A stretch of DNA of 44,788 nucleotides from Rhizobiaceae bacterium (GCA_016763155.1 JAESUH010000027.1:1-44788), one strand, 5' to 3'. Shown: positions 28,034 to 36,653, numbered from the stretch's first letter. Numbers and translations are program-made. Notes: generated by a model not told the origin, from the letters alone.

Positions 28034-29188
28034 TCAATTGCTGATTTTGTGCCCCATCAATCCGGCGATCAAATTGCGCTGCATTTGCGAGGAACCTGCC
28101 GCAATCGTAGCGCTACGGGAATCTCGATAATGACGCTGCATTGGATATTCCATCGAATAACCAAACGCCCCAAAAATCTGCATGCCGCAATTGGCAACTT
28201 CTACATAGGTTTCAGAAGAAAACAGCTTTGCCATGGATATTTCCATCAAGGCATTTTCACCGGCAGCAACTTTAGAGGCCGCCTGCCACATCAAGGCGCG
28301 AGCCGCTGCAACCTTCGTTTTCATATCAGCCAGCATATGGGCAATTGCCTGATTGCTGCCAATGGTTCGCCCAAATTGCGATCGCTCCGCCGCATAATTT
28401 GAGGCTAAATCCACCACAGCAAGCGAGGCGCCAATATTACCCGCAGCAGAAGTAATGCGTTCCACCTGAAGTCCGGAAAGGACGCAATCCCACCCCGAGT
28501 TTTCTCCGCCAATGATTGCATCATCTGATACTTCCACATTATCAAAATGCACTTCATAGGTTCCGGTAGATTTTCGCCCAAGCATATCAAGTTTTTTCAA
28601 CGTGATACCCGGCAGATCATTGGGGATGAGGAAAAGTGACATGCCCTTGCGGGGATTAACTTCCGGGTCAGTGATCAAATAGACGTTCAGCAACGTACCT
28701 TTTACGCCAGCGCCCGTGCACCATAATTTGTCGCCTGAAATTCGCCAGCCTGAAGCGGTTTTCACCGCACGGGTTTTCATTGCCGTAATATCAGAACCAG
28801 CATCAGCTTCCGAAATTGATATAGCCATCCGCAAATCACCCGCGATCAATTTGGGCAGATATTTCTGCTTTTGGGCATCATTGCCTTTGCGCTCAATATT
28901 AAGCCCGCAAAAAATGCCCCCCGCATAAGCCATAAAAAAATCGGCGCTGGTATATGAAATTTCTTCGGCAATAATCGCAAGATCAATCACCGAGCCGCCA
29001 AGCCCACCCAGTTCTGTAGAAAATGGAAGTGCCATCAGCCCCGCATCGGCCCAGGCCTTGTGTAGGTCATAAGGGTAGGTGCCAGCACGATCATGCTCGC
29101 TAACGATTTCCAGCGGCGCATGTTTATCCATCAGCTTTCGCACGGTTTCACGCAGCATATTCTGCTCTTGGGAAAAACTGAAATCCAT
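28034..29188 (-). CDS. Acyl-CoA dehydrogenase
   Basis: FAD enzyme of 384 residues that would introduce a 2,3 double bond into an acyl-CoA. The FAD and substrate motifs ISISEADAGSDITAM and CTGAGVKG are in the middle domain. At the position of the MCAD/SCAD catalytic glutamate (usually YEGT) it has A363-A364-G-S, so that base is absent; instead E243 in GLQVERITSAAG fits the isovaleryl/long-chain type position. The start overlaps the ligase stop by one base. In hca clusters of other bacteria an acyl-CoA dehydrogenase (HcaD) feeds dihydro-cinnamoyl-CoA into the hydratase/lyase route; a similar role is possible here. Confidence 0.92.
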   Translation of the reverse strand: MDFSFSQEQNMLRETVRKLMDKHAPLEIVSEHDRAGTYPYDLHKAWADAGLMALPFSTELGGLGGSVIDLAIIAEEISYTSADFFMAYAGGIFCGLNIERKGNDAQKQKYLPKLIAGDLRMAISISEADAGSDITAMKTRAVKTASGWRISGDKLWCTGAGVKGTLLNVYLITDPEVNPRKGMSLFLIPNDLPGITLKKLDMLGRKSTGTYEVHFDNVEVSDDAIIGGENSGWDCVLSGLQVERITSAAGNIGASLAVVDLASNYAAERSQFGRTIGSNQAIAHMLADMKTKVAAARALMWQAASKVAAGENALMEISMAKLFSSETYVEVANCGMQIFGAFGYSMEYPMQRHYRDSRSATIAAGSSQMQRNLIAGLMGHKISN

Positions 29189-31293
29189 CAGTTTTTATCC
29201 CAACGCGAAACCAACGCATCGAGCGCCATCACACCTTTGCCATCGGCGAAAACCACCAGCGGATTAATTTCAATTTCGGCAATTTCACTATGCGCTTCCA
29301 TGAAGGAAGTCAGCTTTTCCAATGTATCAAGCACCGCCGATATATCGAGCTTTGGCTTGCTGCGATAGCCATCAAGCAGCGGAAAACCTTTCAGCTTGCG
29401 CAATGCTGATTCGTAATGCTCACGCCCCAGCCCTGCCGGAACCATTTGAAAATCATGAAACAATTCTGTCCACACACCACCAAGGCCAAACACTAGAAGT
29501 GTTCCCCAATCGGGATCACGCCGGGCAGAAACTACCATTTCAAGATCGAAAGAAGGTGCCATTTTCTCAACCAGCAACCCGTCAATCTTTACATCCGGCG
29601 CTTCAACTGACACAGCTTTCTCAATTTCTTCCCATGCCAAGCTTAGATCATCGTCATTCAGCAAATTGATTTTAACCCCGCCCATATCACTTTTATGGGC
29701 AATTTCTGCAGCTTGAACTTTTAGGGCAAGCGGATATTCAATTTTACCTGCAATGGATTTTGCAGACGCAAGATCAGTTACCAAGGCACCTTCTGGTACG
29801 GTAATTCCCGCCTGTTGCAAAATTTCCTTACCTTCATATTCCGGCAAAAATTGCGCCTCAATTTCCGGGAAGCTCTCATCCAACATTGAAGCATTCAAAT
29901 CCAGCGCCCGCCGGGTTTGATGCAAATTGGAAAACGCCCGCAAAGCCCGCTCCGGCGAGCGGAAAAACGGGATACCGCTTTCTTCAATATCAGCCATGAA
30001 CTCGTCTGAAAGCTGAACATTGTCGCCAAGAAAGGTAAGAGCAACGGGTTTTTCCGCCTTCGATAAAACAGGCTTGAGTGATGCCCATTTGGCTTTGACC
30101 TGCATCGGGTTGCCACCCATCGCCGCAATCAGCAAACCATCAAGATTGTCGTCATCAAGCATTAATTGTGCCGTCTCACCAAACAAATCAGGCTGGCTCA
30201 TGCCAGCAGCCGTAATATCGAGCGGATTATCAACACCCGCAAAATCCGGCAACACAGCCGCAAGTTTTTCTGTAGTTTCTTTGCCCAGAGATGGCAGCGG
30301 CAAATCGAGATCATCGCAGAAATCCAGGGCAAACCCACGCACAGCACCTGAGTTTGTCATGATGCCCATCTGGTCAATTTTGGTGTGCCCATAGCGATGA
30401 CGCAGGGTAATCGTATCAAACAGTTCGTCAAAACTCTCCACAACACTTACGCCAAACTCCGAGACAATCGCCTTCATCGCCGCATAATTGCCAGCCATGG
30501 CACCAGTATGGGATTTCGCAGCTTCCTTGGAACGTTCGCTACGGCCTGGATGCATTAGAACAACCGCTTTGCCCAATTCCCATGCGCGTTCTGCAAATTG
30601 CAAAAACCCTTTTGGATCAGCTATTTGTTCGACAAAGACAGCAAAGGATTTGATATTTTCATCTTCAACAATTTGCCTAAGGATATCCACTGCCGAGATC
30701 GATACTTCATTGCCGGTAGAGATAGAGTGAGATACGGGCAATCCGCGCGAAACCAGCGCTTGGCGAATATTACCACTCATCGCACCACTTTGAGCAAGAA
30801 TAGCAACGCCGCAACCTTCCCGATTTTGCGGCAGTACCCGCTCAAAAGTCAGTGGAGCAGCTGCAGAAAAATTCGTGAGGCCTAAACAGTTTGGCCCCAA
30901 TAACGCCATTTGAGCATCTTCAGCAATTTTGGCAATTTCTTCCTGCTCTTTACGACCAGCCTCTCCCAATTCGCCAAAACCGGCAGCGAATACCACCACA
31001 CCACCCACACCCATTTTAGCGCAGGCGATAAGGGATTGTTTGACCACACCAACCGGCACCACCAGAACAACCGCATCAACCCCAAAAGGCAAATCTTCCA
31101 GAGATTTCAGGCAGGTTCTCTCACCAATTTTATCGCGATTCCTGCTTACCAGATGCAATTGGCCCGGAAAATTGAAAGCTTCAAAATTGGCCAGCACATT
31201 GCCGCCGGGCGACATGGGATTATCCGATGCACCGACGATACAAACTGATTTTGGTGCGAGCAGACGCGCTAGGTTCTCAGCGCTTGCGGTCAT
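29188..31293 (-). CDS. ADP-forming acyl-CoA ligase (fused alpha-beta), FerA-like
   Basis: CoA ligase of 701 residues in the NDP-forming acyl-CoA synthetase superfamily. The order is CoA-binding domain (about 10-135, SVCIVGASDNPMSPGG), succinyl-CoA-ligase-like domains with phospho-histidine H262 in KSHTGAMAGNYA, then an ATP-grasp domain (about 480-700, YPLALKVQAAEIAHKSDMGG). The same superfamily includes feruloyl-CoA synthetase FerA of Sphingobium, unlike the AMP-forming Fcs of pseudomonads. The start overlaps the hydratase gene by 17 bases and the stop overlaps the dehydrogenase start, so all three are coupled. The likely substrate is an aromatic or arylpropenoic acid, by context. Confidence 0.88.
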   Translation of the reverse strand: MTASAENLARLLAPKSVCIVGASDNPMSPGGNVLANFEAFNFPGQLHLVSRNRDKIGERTCLKSLEDLPFGVDAVVLVVPVGVVKQSLIACAKMGVGGVVVFAAGFGELGEAGRKEQEEIAKIAEDAQMALLGPNCLGLTNFSAAAPLTFERVLPQNREGCGVAILAQSGAMSGNIRQALVSRGLPVSHSISTGNEVSISAVDILRQIVEDENIKSFAVFVEQIADPKGFLQFAERAWELGKAVVLMHPGRSERSKEAAKSHTGAMAGNYAAMKAIVSEFGVSVVESFDELFDTITLRHRYGHTKIDQMGIMTNSGAVRGFALDFCDDLDLPLPSLGKETTEKLAAVLPDFAGVDNPLDITAAGMSQPDLFGETAQLMLDDDNLDGLLIAAMGGNPMQVKAKWASLKPVLSKAEKPVALTFLGDNVQLSDEFMADIEESGIPFFRSPERALRAFSNLHQTRRALDLNASMLDESFPEIEAQFLPEYEGKEILQQAGITVPEGALVTDLASAKSIAGKIEYPLALKVQAAEIAHKSDMGGVKINLLNDDDLSLAWEEIEKAVSVEAPDVKIDGLLVEKMAPSFDLEMVVSARRDPDWGTLLVFGLGGVWTELFHDFQMVPAGLGREHYESALRKLKGFPLLDGYRSKPKLDISAVLDTLEKLTSFMEAHSEIAEIEINPLVVFADGKGVMALDALVSRWDKN

Positions 31294-32143
31294 AGGCTTC
31301 TAGCCCTGGCTTATAGGTTTTGTCGTCAAGAAACTGCCCCATACCAATTTTTGCACCACGTTCTGGGTCACGCATGGTGGTTGAATCTGATTTCGCCATC
31401 AAATATTCCAGCGCTGAATCCCAGCTCATATTGCGAACATGATGATAGGCTGTTTTTGCACCGCGCAACACGTGGGGATTTTTGTTCCGCAACACATTGG
31501 CAAGTTTTGTTGTCTCGGCCCGCAGCTCTGAAGCTGGAACAGATTTATTGACCAATCCCAATTCCTTCGCCCGTTCGCCCTTAAAGGTCTCTCCAGTCAT
31601 GATATAATACATGGCATCGCGCTGACTCATGACCATGGAAACCGATTTCGTAACAATTCCGGCAGGAATAATACCCCAGTTAATTTCCGATAGTCCAAAT
31701 TCCGCATCATCAGAGCAAATTGCCAAATCGCAACCGATCAAAACCTGAAACGCACCGCCGAAGCACCAACCATTGACCATTGCGATGGTCGGTTTTGGAT
31801 AATACATCATCCGCCGCCATTGCCACGCAGCATTAGAGCGGTAAAGCCGCTCGCGCTCCATGGGCGGTGCTTTTTCCATATCACGGAAATATTCTTTCAA
31901 ATCCTGCCCGGCAGAAAAGGCTTCCCCTGCCCCGGTTATCACCAACACTTCCGCTCGAGGATCATCCTCCAACGCGTCAAGCACGGCAATCATTTCATAG
32001 ACGATACCAGGATTAACGGCATTTCGTTTTTCCGGTCGGTTCAAGGTGATCCAGGCAATGCCCTCGTTAATATCAACTGTGACGTTTTCGCCCCAACCAT
32101 TTTGCCCAGCTTTATCAGCTCCAGCGCTTGCATTTCCGCTCAT
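31277..32143 (-). CDS. Hydroxycinnamoyl-CoA hydratase/lyase-like crotonase
   Basis: Crotonase of 288 residues from the ATG at 32143, which has AGGGAA 8 bases upstream; 32167 is an alternative. It aligns without gaps, from memory, to HCHL/feruloyl-CoA hydratase-lyase with an offset of 10: GEAFSAGQDLKEYFRD, KPTIAMVNGWCFGGAF, FGLSEINWGI, YYIMTGETF and FLDDKTYKPGLEAY all match. The catalytic glutamate is E153 and phenol-contact Y85 is kept, but HCHL Tyr239 is M249 and Ser123 is Q133 here. HCHL hydrates feruloyl-CoA and splits off vanillin and acetyl-CoA. The changed residues make the exact substrate uncertain. The divergent MarR gene lies 61 bases away. Confidence 0.85.
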   Translation of the reverse strand: MSGNASAGADKAGQNGWGENVTVDINEGIAWITLNRPEKRNAVNPGIVYEMIAVLDALEDDPRAEVLVITGAGEAFSAGQDLKEYFRDMEKAPPMERERLYRSNAAWQWRRMMYYPKPTIAMVNGWCFGGAFQVLIGCDLAICSDDAEFGLSEINWGIIPAGIVTKSVSMVMSQRDAMYYIMTGETFKGERAKELGLVNKSVPASELRAETTKLANVLRNKNPHVLRGAKTAYHHVRNMSWDSALEYLMAKSDSTTMRDPERGAKIGMGQFLDDKTYKPGLEAYDRKR

Positions 32144-32204
32144 TATTCGGTTCCCTGCATCTAGCAATTTTTTCTAGTTTAACCTTAAATAAGGAACCCT
32201 GATA
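32144..32204. promoter_or_regulatory. Divergent control region of the crotonase operon and its MarR gene
   Basis: Only 61 bases separate the two starts. The palindrome CCTTA-AA-TAAGG (32183-32194) overlaps the MarR ribosome-binding site AAGGA, and CTAG occurs twice, spaced by nine bases, at about 32161-32177. Either could be the regulator's operator. I could not fix -10 and -35 boxes with confidence. Confidence 0.35.
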
Positions 32205-32669
32205 TTGTCAACAGATTTAGACCGTAAGAATGAGCGAAATGACGCTGTTCCACGCACCATCTATTTGTTGAATCAGGTCAATCAGGGTTTGCGCAACGCG
32301 CTTGATCTACGCCTTCGCGAATTCAAAATCACCGGGTTGCAATATACCATATTGACCGTGGTGCGTTCCAATGAGGGAATTTCTTCCGCCGAACTTTCAC
32401 GCCGGTTTTTTGTAACGCCTCAAACCATGAATGAAACAGTCACTGGCATGGAGCGTCGAGGCCTGCTGAAACGGAAAGAACAAAGAAATAACAAACGAAT
32501 TCTGGTCGCATTTCTGACTTCCACAGGGGAGATATTGCTGAAAAAATGCGATGTGATTGCCCGCGAAATTGATACCGAAGCCTTTGGCGATATGAGCGAC
32601 GAAGATTTTGATACGCTGAGAAACCTGCTGCAAGACAGAATAAAAAGGCAACGGGCAGCAAAACCTTAA
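32205..32669 (+). CDS. MarR-family regulator divergent from the crotonase operon
   Basis: Winged-helix regulator of 154 residues starting with TTG at 32205 behind AAGGA. The DNA-binding part is ISSAELSRRFFVTPQTMNET, followed by a wing with RRGLLKRKEQRNNKR. MarR proteins HcaR and FerC occupy the same place in known hydroxycinnamate clusters and respond to hydroxycinnamoyl-CoA thioesters, so this one probably represses the adjacent crotonase-ligase-dehydrogenase operon until the CoA ester forms. It may also act on the TAXI transporter operon. The stop overlaps the convergent thioesterase stop by 4 bases. Confidence 0.85.
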   Translation: MSTDLDRKNERNDAVPRTIYLLNQVNQGLRNALDLRLREFKITGLQYTILTVVRSNEGISSAELSRRFFVTPQTMNETVTGMERRGLLKRKEQRNNKRILVAFLTSTGEILLKKCDVIAREIDTEAFGDMSDEDFDTLRNLLQDRIKRQRAAKP

Positions 32670-33607
32670 AAACTGGCGGGTATTCCGACTTTTTGAAGCT
32701 CTCCGGCAGCATTTTCCGATACGGATATAATCGCGCGAGCATCTAGATCAAAAACAACCGAAGCCGTTTTCAACAAGACAAATGGGGTTTGTGTATGTGG
32801 GTTAATCAACCAGCTTTCAACTTGCACAAGTTTTGGCCCCGCATGAGCAATTTTGCTCCATAATTCAAACGCATCTCCGAGCTTCGCCCATTTCAAAATG
32901 TCAAACTTTGCTTCAAGCATGGCACCACCCACACGCGTTACCGGGTTTGCGGCATGTTCAACCACAATATGCCTGATCTCGGCCATTAACACGGTCATAC
33001 CATCAGAAAGTCTGGAAACCGGTTGATCAATCCGCATCTTGCCAAGCCCATCGCAGGATGAAGTCAGAAATGATCCCGATGCTATGAGATGGAAATTCTC
33101 AGCGTCCAAATCCGGCAAATCAACTCTTGCAGGATCACCCGCTTCAAAACTACGCGGAAGAAACCTTTCTTCAGGCAGGCAATTATATTGTTGTGCAAGT
33201 TCCAATGTAGCGGCGGAAAAAACGGTGGCTTCATTTGTAGCCGTGATGGCAGGATTAATTCGGCATAGAAAACTGGCCATAACCGTCCCATCTTCTGCCG
33301 ATAAAAGTGCCGCAAACGCTGTCAATTCTTCATGACTGATTGAAACCACACCCATCTTCATTTTCAAGGGTGATGGAATACGTGCTTCACGGATAAAACG
33401 AGCATTTTGCCGATGGCAATTTAGGGTCACTTTACTATCGGGAGATAACGCACAGGGCATGCCGATCAATCCGGCAAAATGCCCAATCCCTTCAGCCAGA
33501 CGGTGAAAATAGAATTGAGTGTTCATGTGGCCCATCTGGTCACACTCCCACTGATTAACACCGCCTTGCCAAACTGTCGGCAAATCAGCGAGTTTAAGAA
33601 CGCTCAC
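32666..33607 (-). CDS. Double-hotdog acyl-CoA thioesterase-like protein
   Basis: Protein of 313 residues starting with GTG at 33607 and overlapping the TRAP permease stop by 4 bases (GTGA). Two hotdog halves are visible: the first opens with VNQWECDQMGHMNTQFYFHRL (seen from residue 17), the 4HBT-type signature with an acidic residue and HMN; the second covers about 170-310 (IASGSFLTSSCDG, then RVGGAMLEAKFDIL). Family members hydrolyse acyl-CoA esters. Being co-transcribed with an organic-acid importer and next to a CoA-ligase operon, it could relieve CoA trapping. No specific name is recognised. Confidence 0.75.
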   Translation of the reverse strand: MSVLKLADLPTVWQGGVNQWECDQMGHMNTQFYFHRLAEGIGHFAGLIGMPCALSPDSKVTLNCHRQNARFIREARIPSPLKMKMGVVSISHEELTAFAALLSAEDGTVMASFLCRINPAITATNEATVFSAATLELAQQYNCLPEERFLPRSFEAGDPARVDLPDLDAENFHLIASGSFLTSSCDGLGKMRIDQPVSRLSDGMTVLMAEIRHIVVEHAANPVTRVGGAMLEAKFDILKWAKLGDAFELWSKIAHAGPKLVQVESWLINPHTQTPFVLLKTASVVFDLDARAIISVSENAAGELQKVGIPASF

Positions 33608-35475
33608 ACTGAAACCTTTCTTTCGGGAATAAAGGCAAGTACCAGACCACCCACAGCAATTGCAATGGAGATTACGGATTCTGTACCAAAATATATCGGC
33701 AAAACGGCAATCGATAAACTAAACCCCGCAAGCAGCCCCATACGCAAGAAATCATTCTTGATCATAGAAAAGAGCAAGAAACTATTATCCTTGGCGAATA
33801 TAATCACCGCACTCAATGTTGCAGCAATCATCACAAGGGTTGCTAACCAGGTTCCAGCAAGCAACAGAGCCGGTTCGTAACACCACAAGAACGGCAAAAC
33901 AAAAGCAATTGCCGCATAACGCATACCAACCCAACTGGTAGTCCACATACTTGCGTTCGCCATTCCCGCAGCCACATAACTCGATACCGCCACTGGCGGA
34001 GTAAGAAATGACATCACTCCGAAATAGAAGATAAACAAATGCGCAGCGATAGGCTCCACCCCCATGCGGATTAAAGAGGGTGCAATAACCGTTGCTAAAA
34101 CCACATATATCGCTGTTGAGGGCATGCCCATGCCAAGAATGATCGAAAGAATTGCTGTTAAAATTAGCATCACCAGCAAACCGCCGGAACTTCCCGCCTG
34201 AGTCAGGATAAACGAGATGGATTGCGCCAATCCGGTAACATTCATAATGCCGACAACCACCCCGGCACCACCGGCAATCAAAATGATCGGCAACATGCCC
34301 TCGCCGCCGGAAAATATCAACTCCGCCCAATCCTTACGGTTGAGGAAGCGTTTTTTAAACATCGCAAGTATCAAAAGCACCGCCGCAGAACCAAGAGCTG
34401 CAAAAGCTGGCTGCATACCGCTCCAAAACAACAGATACATCAACACACCCAAAGGCACGATAAAGATCCAGCCCCTTGCAAGCACAGCCCCCTTTTTCGG
34501 CAATTGAGATTTGTCGAGCCCTGCAAAACCCTCACGACGGGCAATCGCATCCACCTGAAAAAACAGGCAGGTGTAATAAAAAATTGCCGGCAGCAAGGCA
34601 GCAACAATCACCTGAAAATAAGATATCTGCAAGAATTCGGCCATCAGGAAGGCCGTTGCACCCATCACCGGAGGCGCAATCTGCCCACCGGTTGAAGCAA
34701 CCGCTTCAATTGCTGCTGCCTGATGTGCCCGAAACCCGGTTTTCATCATCAATGGAATGGTAACCACCCCCGTCGACATGATGTTGCCCACGGGTGAACT
34801 GCTGACACTACCAAACAAGCTGGAAGCAACCACCGCCACTTTGGCCGGTCCACCCCTGCGGTGGCCAACAATCGACATGGCAAAATCGGTGAAAAACTTG
34901 GTTGCACCACTAACTTCCATCAGGCGACCAAACACCATGAATGAAAGAACCAACGTGCTAACAATTGCCAGAACAATGCCCAAAACAGCATTTGTGTCCG
35001 TATAGAGATACATCACCAATGATCTTGGTTCAGAATAATTGGCCTGAATTGGAGGTGGCAAATGATGGCCGAAAAGGCCGTAGCAAATCAAAACCCAAAC
35101 CAGAATAGTGATGGAATTCCCGCAGCTTTTGCGCATCGCCTCCATCATGGCGACCAGTGCAAATATCCCCGGAAGGAATTTTTCCGGCGTATTGCCTTCC
35201 AAATCAAATATCCAGTTTTCCAGATTAAGCGCCGCCCAGATCCAGCAAGCAAATGAAACCATGCCAATCAGGATTTCAATTATGCCAGCCCGTTTTCCAT
35301 AGGGAAATTTGAGATGGGCAGCAGCCACACCCACCGCCAGATAGGGCGCCAACCATTCCGTTTCAATCAGTGGAATAGAAAGGCGAGCAGGAATATTGAG
35401 AACCCAGCAAACCCCGCCAATCAGCAGAAAACCGTAATAAAAGCGTAAAATAAAACTGACGACAGCAGGCATCAT
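33604..35475 (-). CDS. TRAP transporter fused permease (4TM/12TM, TAXI type)
   Basis: Membrane protein of 623 residues in which the small and large TRAP permeases are fused, as is usual for TAXI systems. Many hydrophobic helices run throughout; the DctM-like part has SSPVGNIMSTGVVTIPLM, GGQIAPPVMGATAFLMAEF and GMGMPSTAIYVVLATVIAP, all typical of this group. It imports an organic acid with sodium, together with the TAXI binding protein encoded upstream. It overlaps the thioesterase gene by 4 bases, so translation is coupled. Confidence 0.94.
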   Translation of the reverse strand: MMPAVVSFILRFYYGFLLIGGVCWVLNIPARLSIPLIETEWLAPYLAVGVAAAHLKFPYGKRAGIIEILIGMVSFACWIWAALNLENWIFDLEGNTPEKFLPGIFALVAMMEAMRKSCGNSITILVWVLICYGLFGHHLPPPIQANYSEPRSLVMYLYTDTNAVLGIVLAIVSTLVLSFMVFGRLMEVSGATKFFTDFAMSIVGHRRGGPAKVAVVASSLFGSVSSSPVGNIMSTGVVTIPLMMKTGFRAHQAAAIEAVASTGGQIAPPVMGATAFLMAEFLQISYFQVIVAALLPAIFYYTCLFFQVDAIARREGFAGLDKSQLPKKGAVLARGWIFIVPLGVLMYLLFWSGMQPAFAALGSAAVLLILAMFKKRFLNRKDWAELIFSGGEGMLPIILIAGGAGVVVGIMNVTGLAQSISFILTQAGSSGGLLVMLILTAILSIILGMGMPSTAIYVVLATVIAPSLIRMGVEPIAAHLFIFYFGVMSFLTPPVAVSSYVAAGMANASMWTTSWVGMRYAAIAFVLPFLWCYEPALLLAGTWLATLVMIAATLSAVIIFAKDNSFLLFSMIKNDFLRMGLLAGFSLSIAVLPIYFGTESVISIAIAVGGLVLAFIPERKVSV

Positions 35476-35493
35476 TAATCCAAAAACATAATA

Positions 35494-35554
35494 TTTTGCC
35501 GGGGCGTATACCCAACCCTAATCAAGAGATCAGTCTGGCTACGCTCCGGCAAAA
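35494..35554 (-). other. Intercistronic stem-loop after the TAXI gene
   Basis: Plus-strand bases 35494-35507 pair with 35541-35554 over 14 positions (one G-U pair; ends TTTTGCCGG/CCGGCAAAA), enclosing a 33-base loop. It lies between the TAXI gene and the fused permease. With A/T-rich ends it may act as a partial terminator on the minus strand. It is the third such element after a binding-protein gene in this window. Confidence 0.7.
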
Positions 35555-35570
35555 AAGGTTACTTCAACAA

Positions 35571-36563
35571 TTATTTCAGCAGAGCATCCTGCTGCTTTTG
35601 GTGTGCGTCTGTCCAAAGGCCTACTTCTTTGAAATAACGCACTGCACCCTCATGGAATGGATGGCTTAGCCCACTTGGCACCATATCCTTAGCCTGATGG
35701 CCACGCAGGGGCGGCAGTGTTTCTTGTACTTTTGCCCAGTTACTATGAACAATTTTGGTCAGCTCATAAGCATCTTCTTCTGAAACATTAGTGCTGGAAT
35801 TTAGAAACACATTCATATGCAACACACGAACGGGTTCGCTAACACCCACCATGGCCGGGCTTGGTTTCACGGTTTTTACAATCAAACCATCAATTGCATT
35901 GACCTTTTCTTCATCCGGACCAAGGGTCAAAATGTTGATACCACCAGAAATTGTTGCACCAGCCTGACGCAATGGCGGAATACCCAAGGCAGAAACAGCC
36001 GCATCCGTGCGACCTTCGCTAACGCTGCGAATACCATCCACAACACCACCGACCGTAATCGCATTAACATCAGCTTCACCCATACCGGCTGTCGCAAGAA
36101 TAGCGTCAATCACCTGATCAAAACCCTGAATAGCGCGAAAACGGGTAACCACGTTTTTGCCCTTCAAATCAGAGATCGATTTAATATTATCATCGGCGCG
36201 GGTAAAAAACTGAAACCCAAAGCGCGTCACCATTAATAGTGCGCGAATCTTGTCGATGGGTTGGGAAAATTTGCCCTGCCCAAGAAAGGCGTCCTGAGAT
36301 TCCAGCGATCCATTGAGACCCGCCTGCACTTCCCCGCGATGCATTAGAGGAACGTAAGCTGTGGTACCGGAAAAAGGTTTTGCAGAACTCTGTATGCCCG
36401 TCTTTTCCTGGTAAAGCGTCGAAATTGTTGTGCCAATTTGGTGATAGAGCGTTCCCGCAGGGCCCGTCCCCACAGTCAAGCGATCCATCGCTGACGCAGA
36501 TGCCATACTGGCAATAATGCCTATTGCCCCAATTGTCGTAACTGACAAAATTTTCCTAATCAT
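35571..36563 (-). CDS. TAXI-family TRAP substrate-binding protein
   Basis: Periplasmic binding protein of 330 residues from the ATG at 36563, chosen because GGGAGGAAAAT precedes it and it opens directly with a signal peptide (about 1-25, ending ASASA). LTVGTGPAGTLYHQIGTTIS is the hallmark start of the TAXI family, followed by the ligand-binding regions VQAGLNGSLESQDAFLGQG and LKGKNVVTRFRAIQG. It delivers its ligand to the fused permease. TAXI ligands are mostly unknown (glutamate-like or aromatic acids); given the CoA-pathway genes next door an arylacid is a fair guess. Confidence 0.93.
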   Translation of the reverse strand: MIRKILSVTTIGAIGIIASMASASAMDRLTVGTGPAGTLYHQIGTTISTLYQEKTGIQSSAKPFSGTTAYVPLMHRGEVQAGLNGSLESQDAFLGQGKFSQPIDKIRALLMVTRFGFQFFTRADDNIKSISDLKGKNVVTRFRAIQGFDQVIDAILATAGMGEADVNAITVGGVVDGIRSVSEGRTDAAVSALGIPPLRQAGATISGGINILTLGPDEEKVNAIDGLIVKTVKPSPAMVGVSEPVRVLHMNVFLNSSTNVSEEDAYELTKIVHSNWAKVQETLPPLRGHQAKDMVPSGLSHPFHEGAVRYFKEVGLWTDAHQKQQDALLK

Positions 36564-36624
36564 ATTTTCCTCCCTGTTCGCCACCCCGTGGGGAAGCTCA
36601 ATCGACCCTATATCAGGTTTACTG

Positions 36625-36653
36625 ATAAGAGCGTTGAAAAACGCTCCTGTCAA
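36625..36653 (-). promoter_or_regulatory. Promoter of the TAXI operon with a palindrome in the spacer
   Basis: On the minus strand TTGACA (36648-36653), exactly 17 bases, then TCTTAT (36625-36630). The spacer carries the perfect inverted repeat GAGCGTT/AACGCTC (36629-36646), which would let a repressor block RNA polymerase, or form a leader hairpin with a GAAA-type loop on the other strand. One of the two MarR regulators is the obvious candidate. The boxes are seen; use is inferred. Confidence 0.55.
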
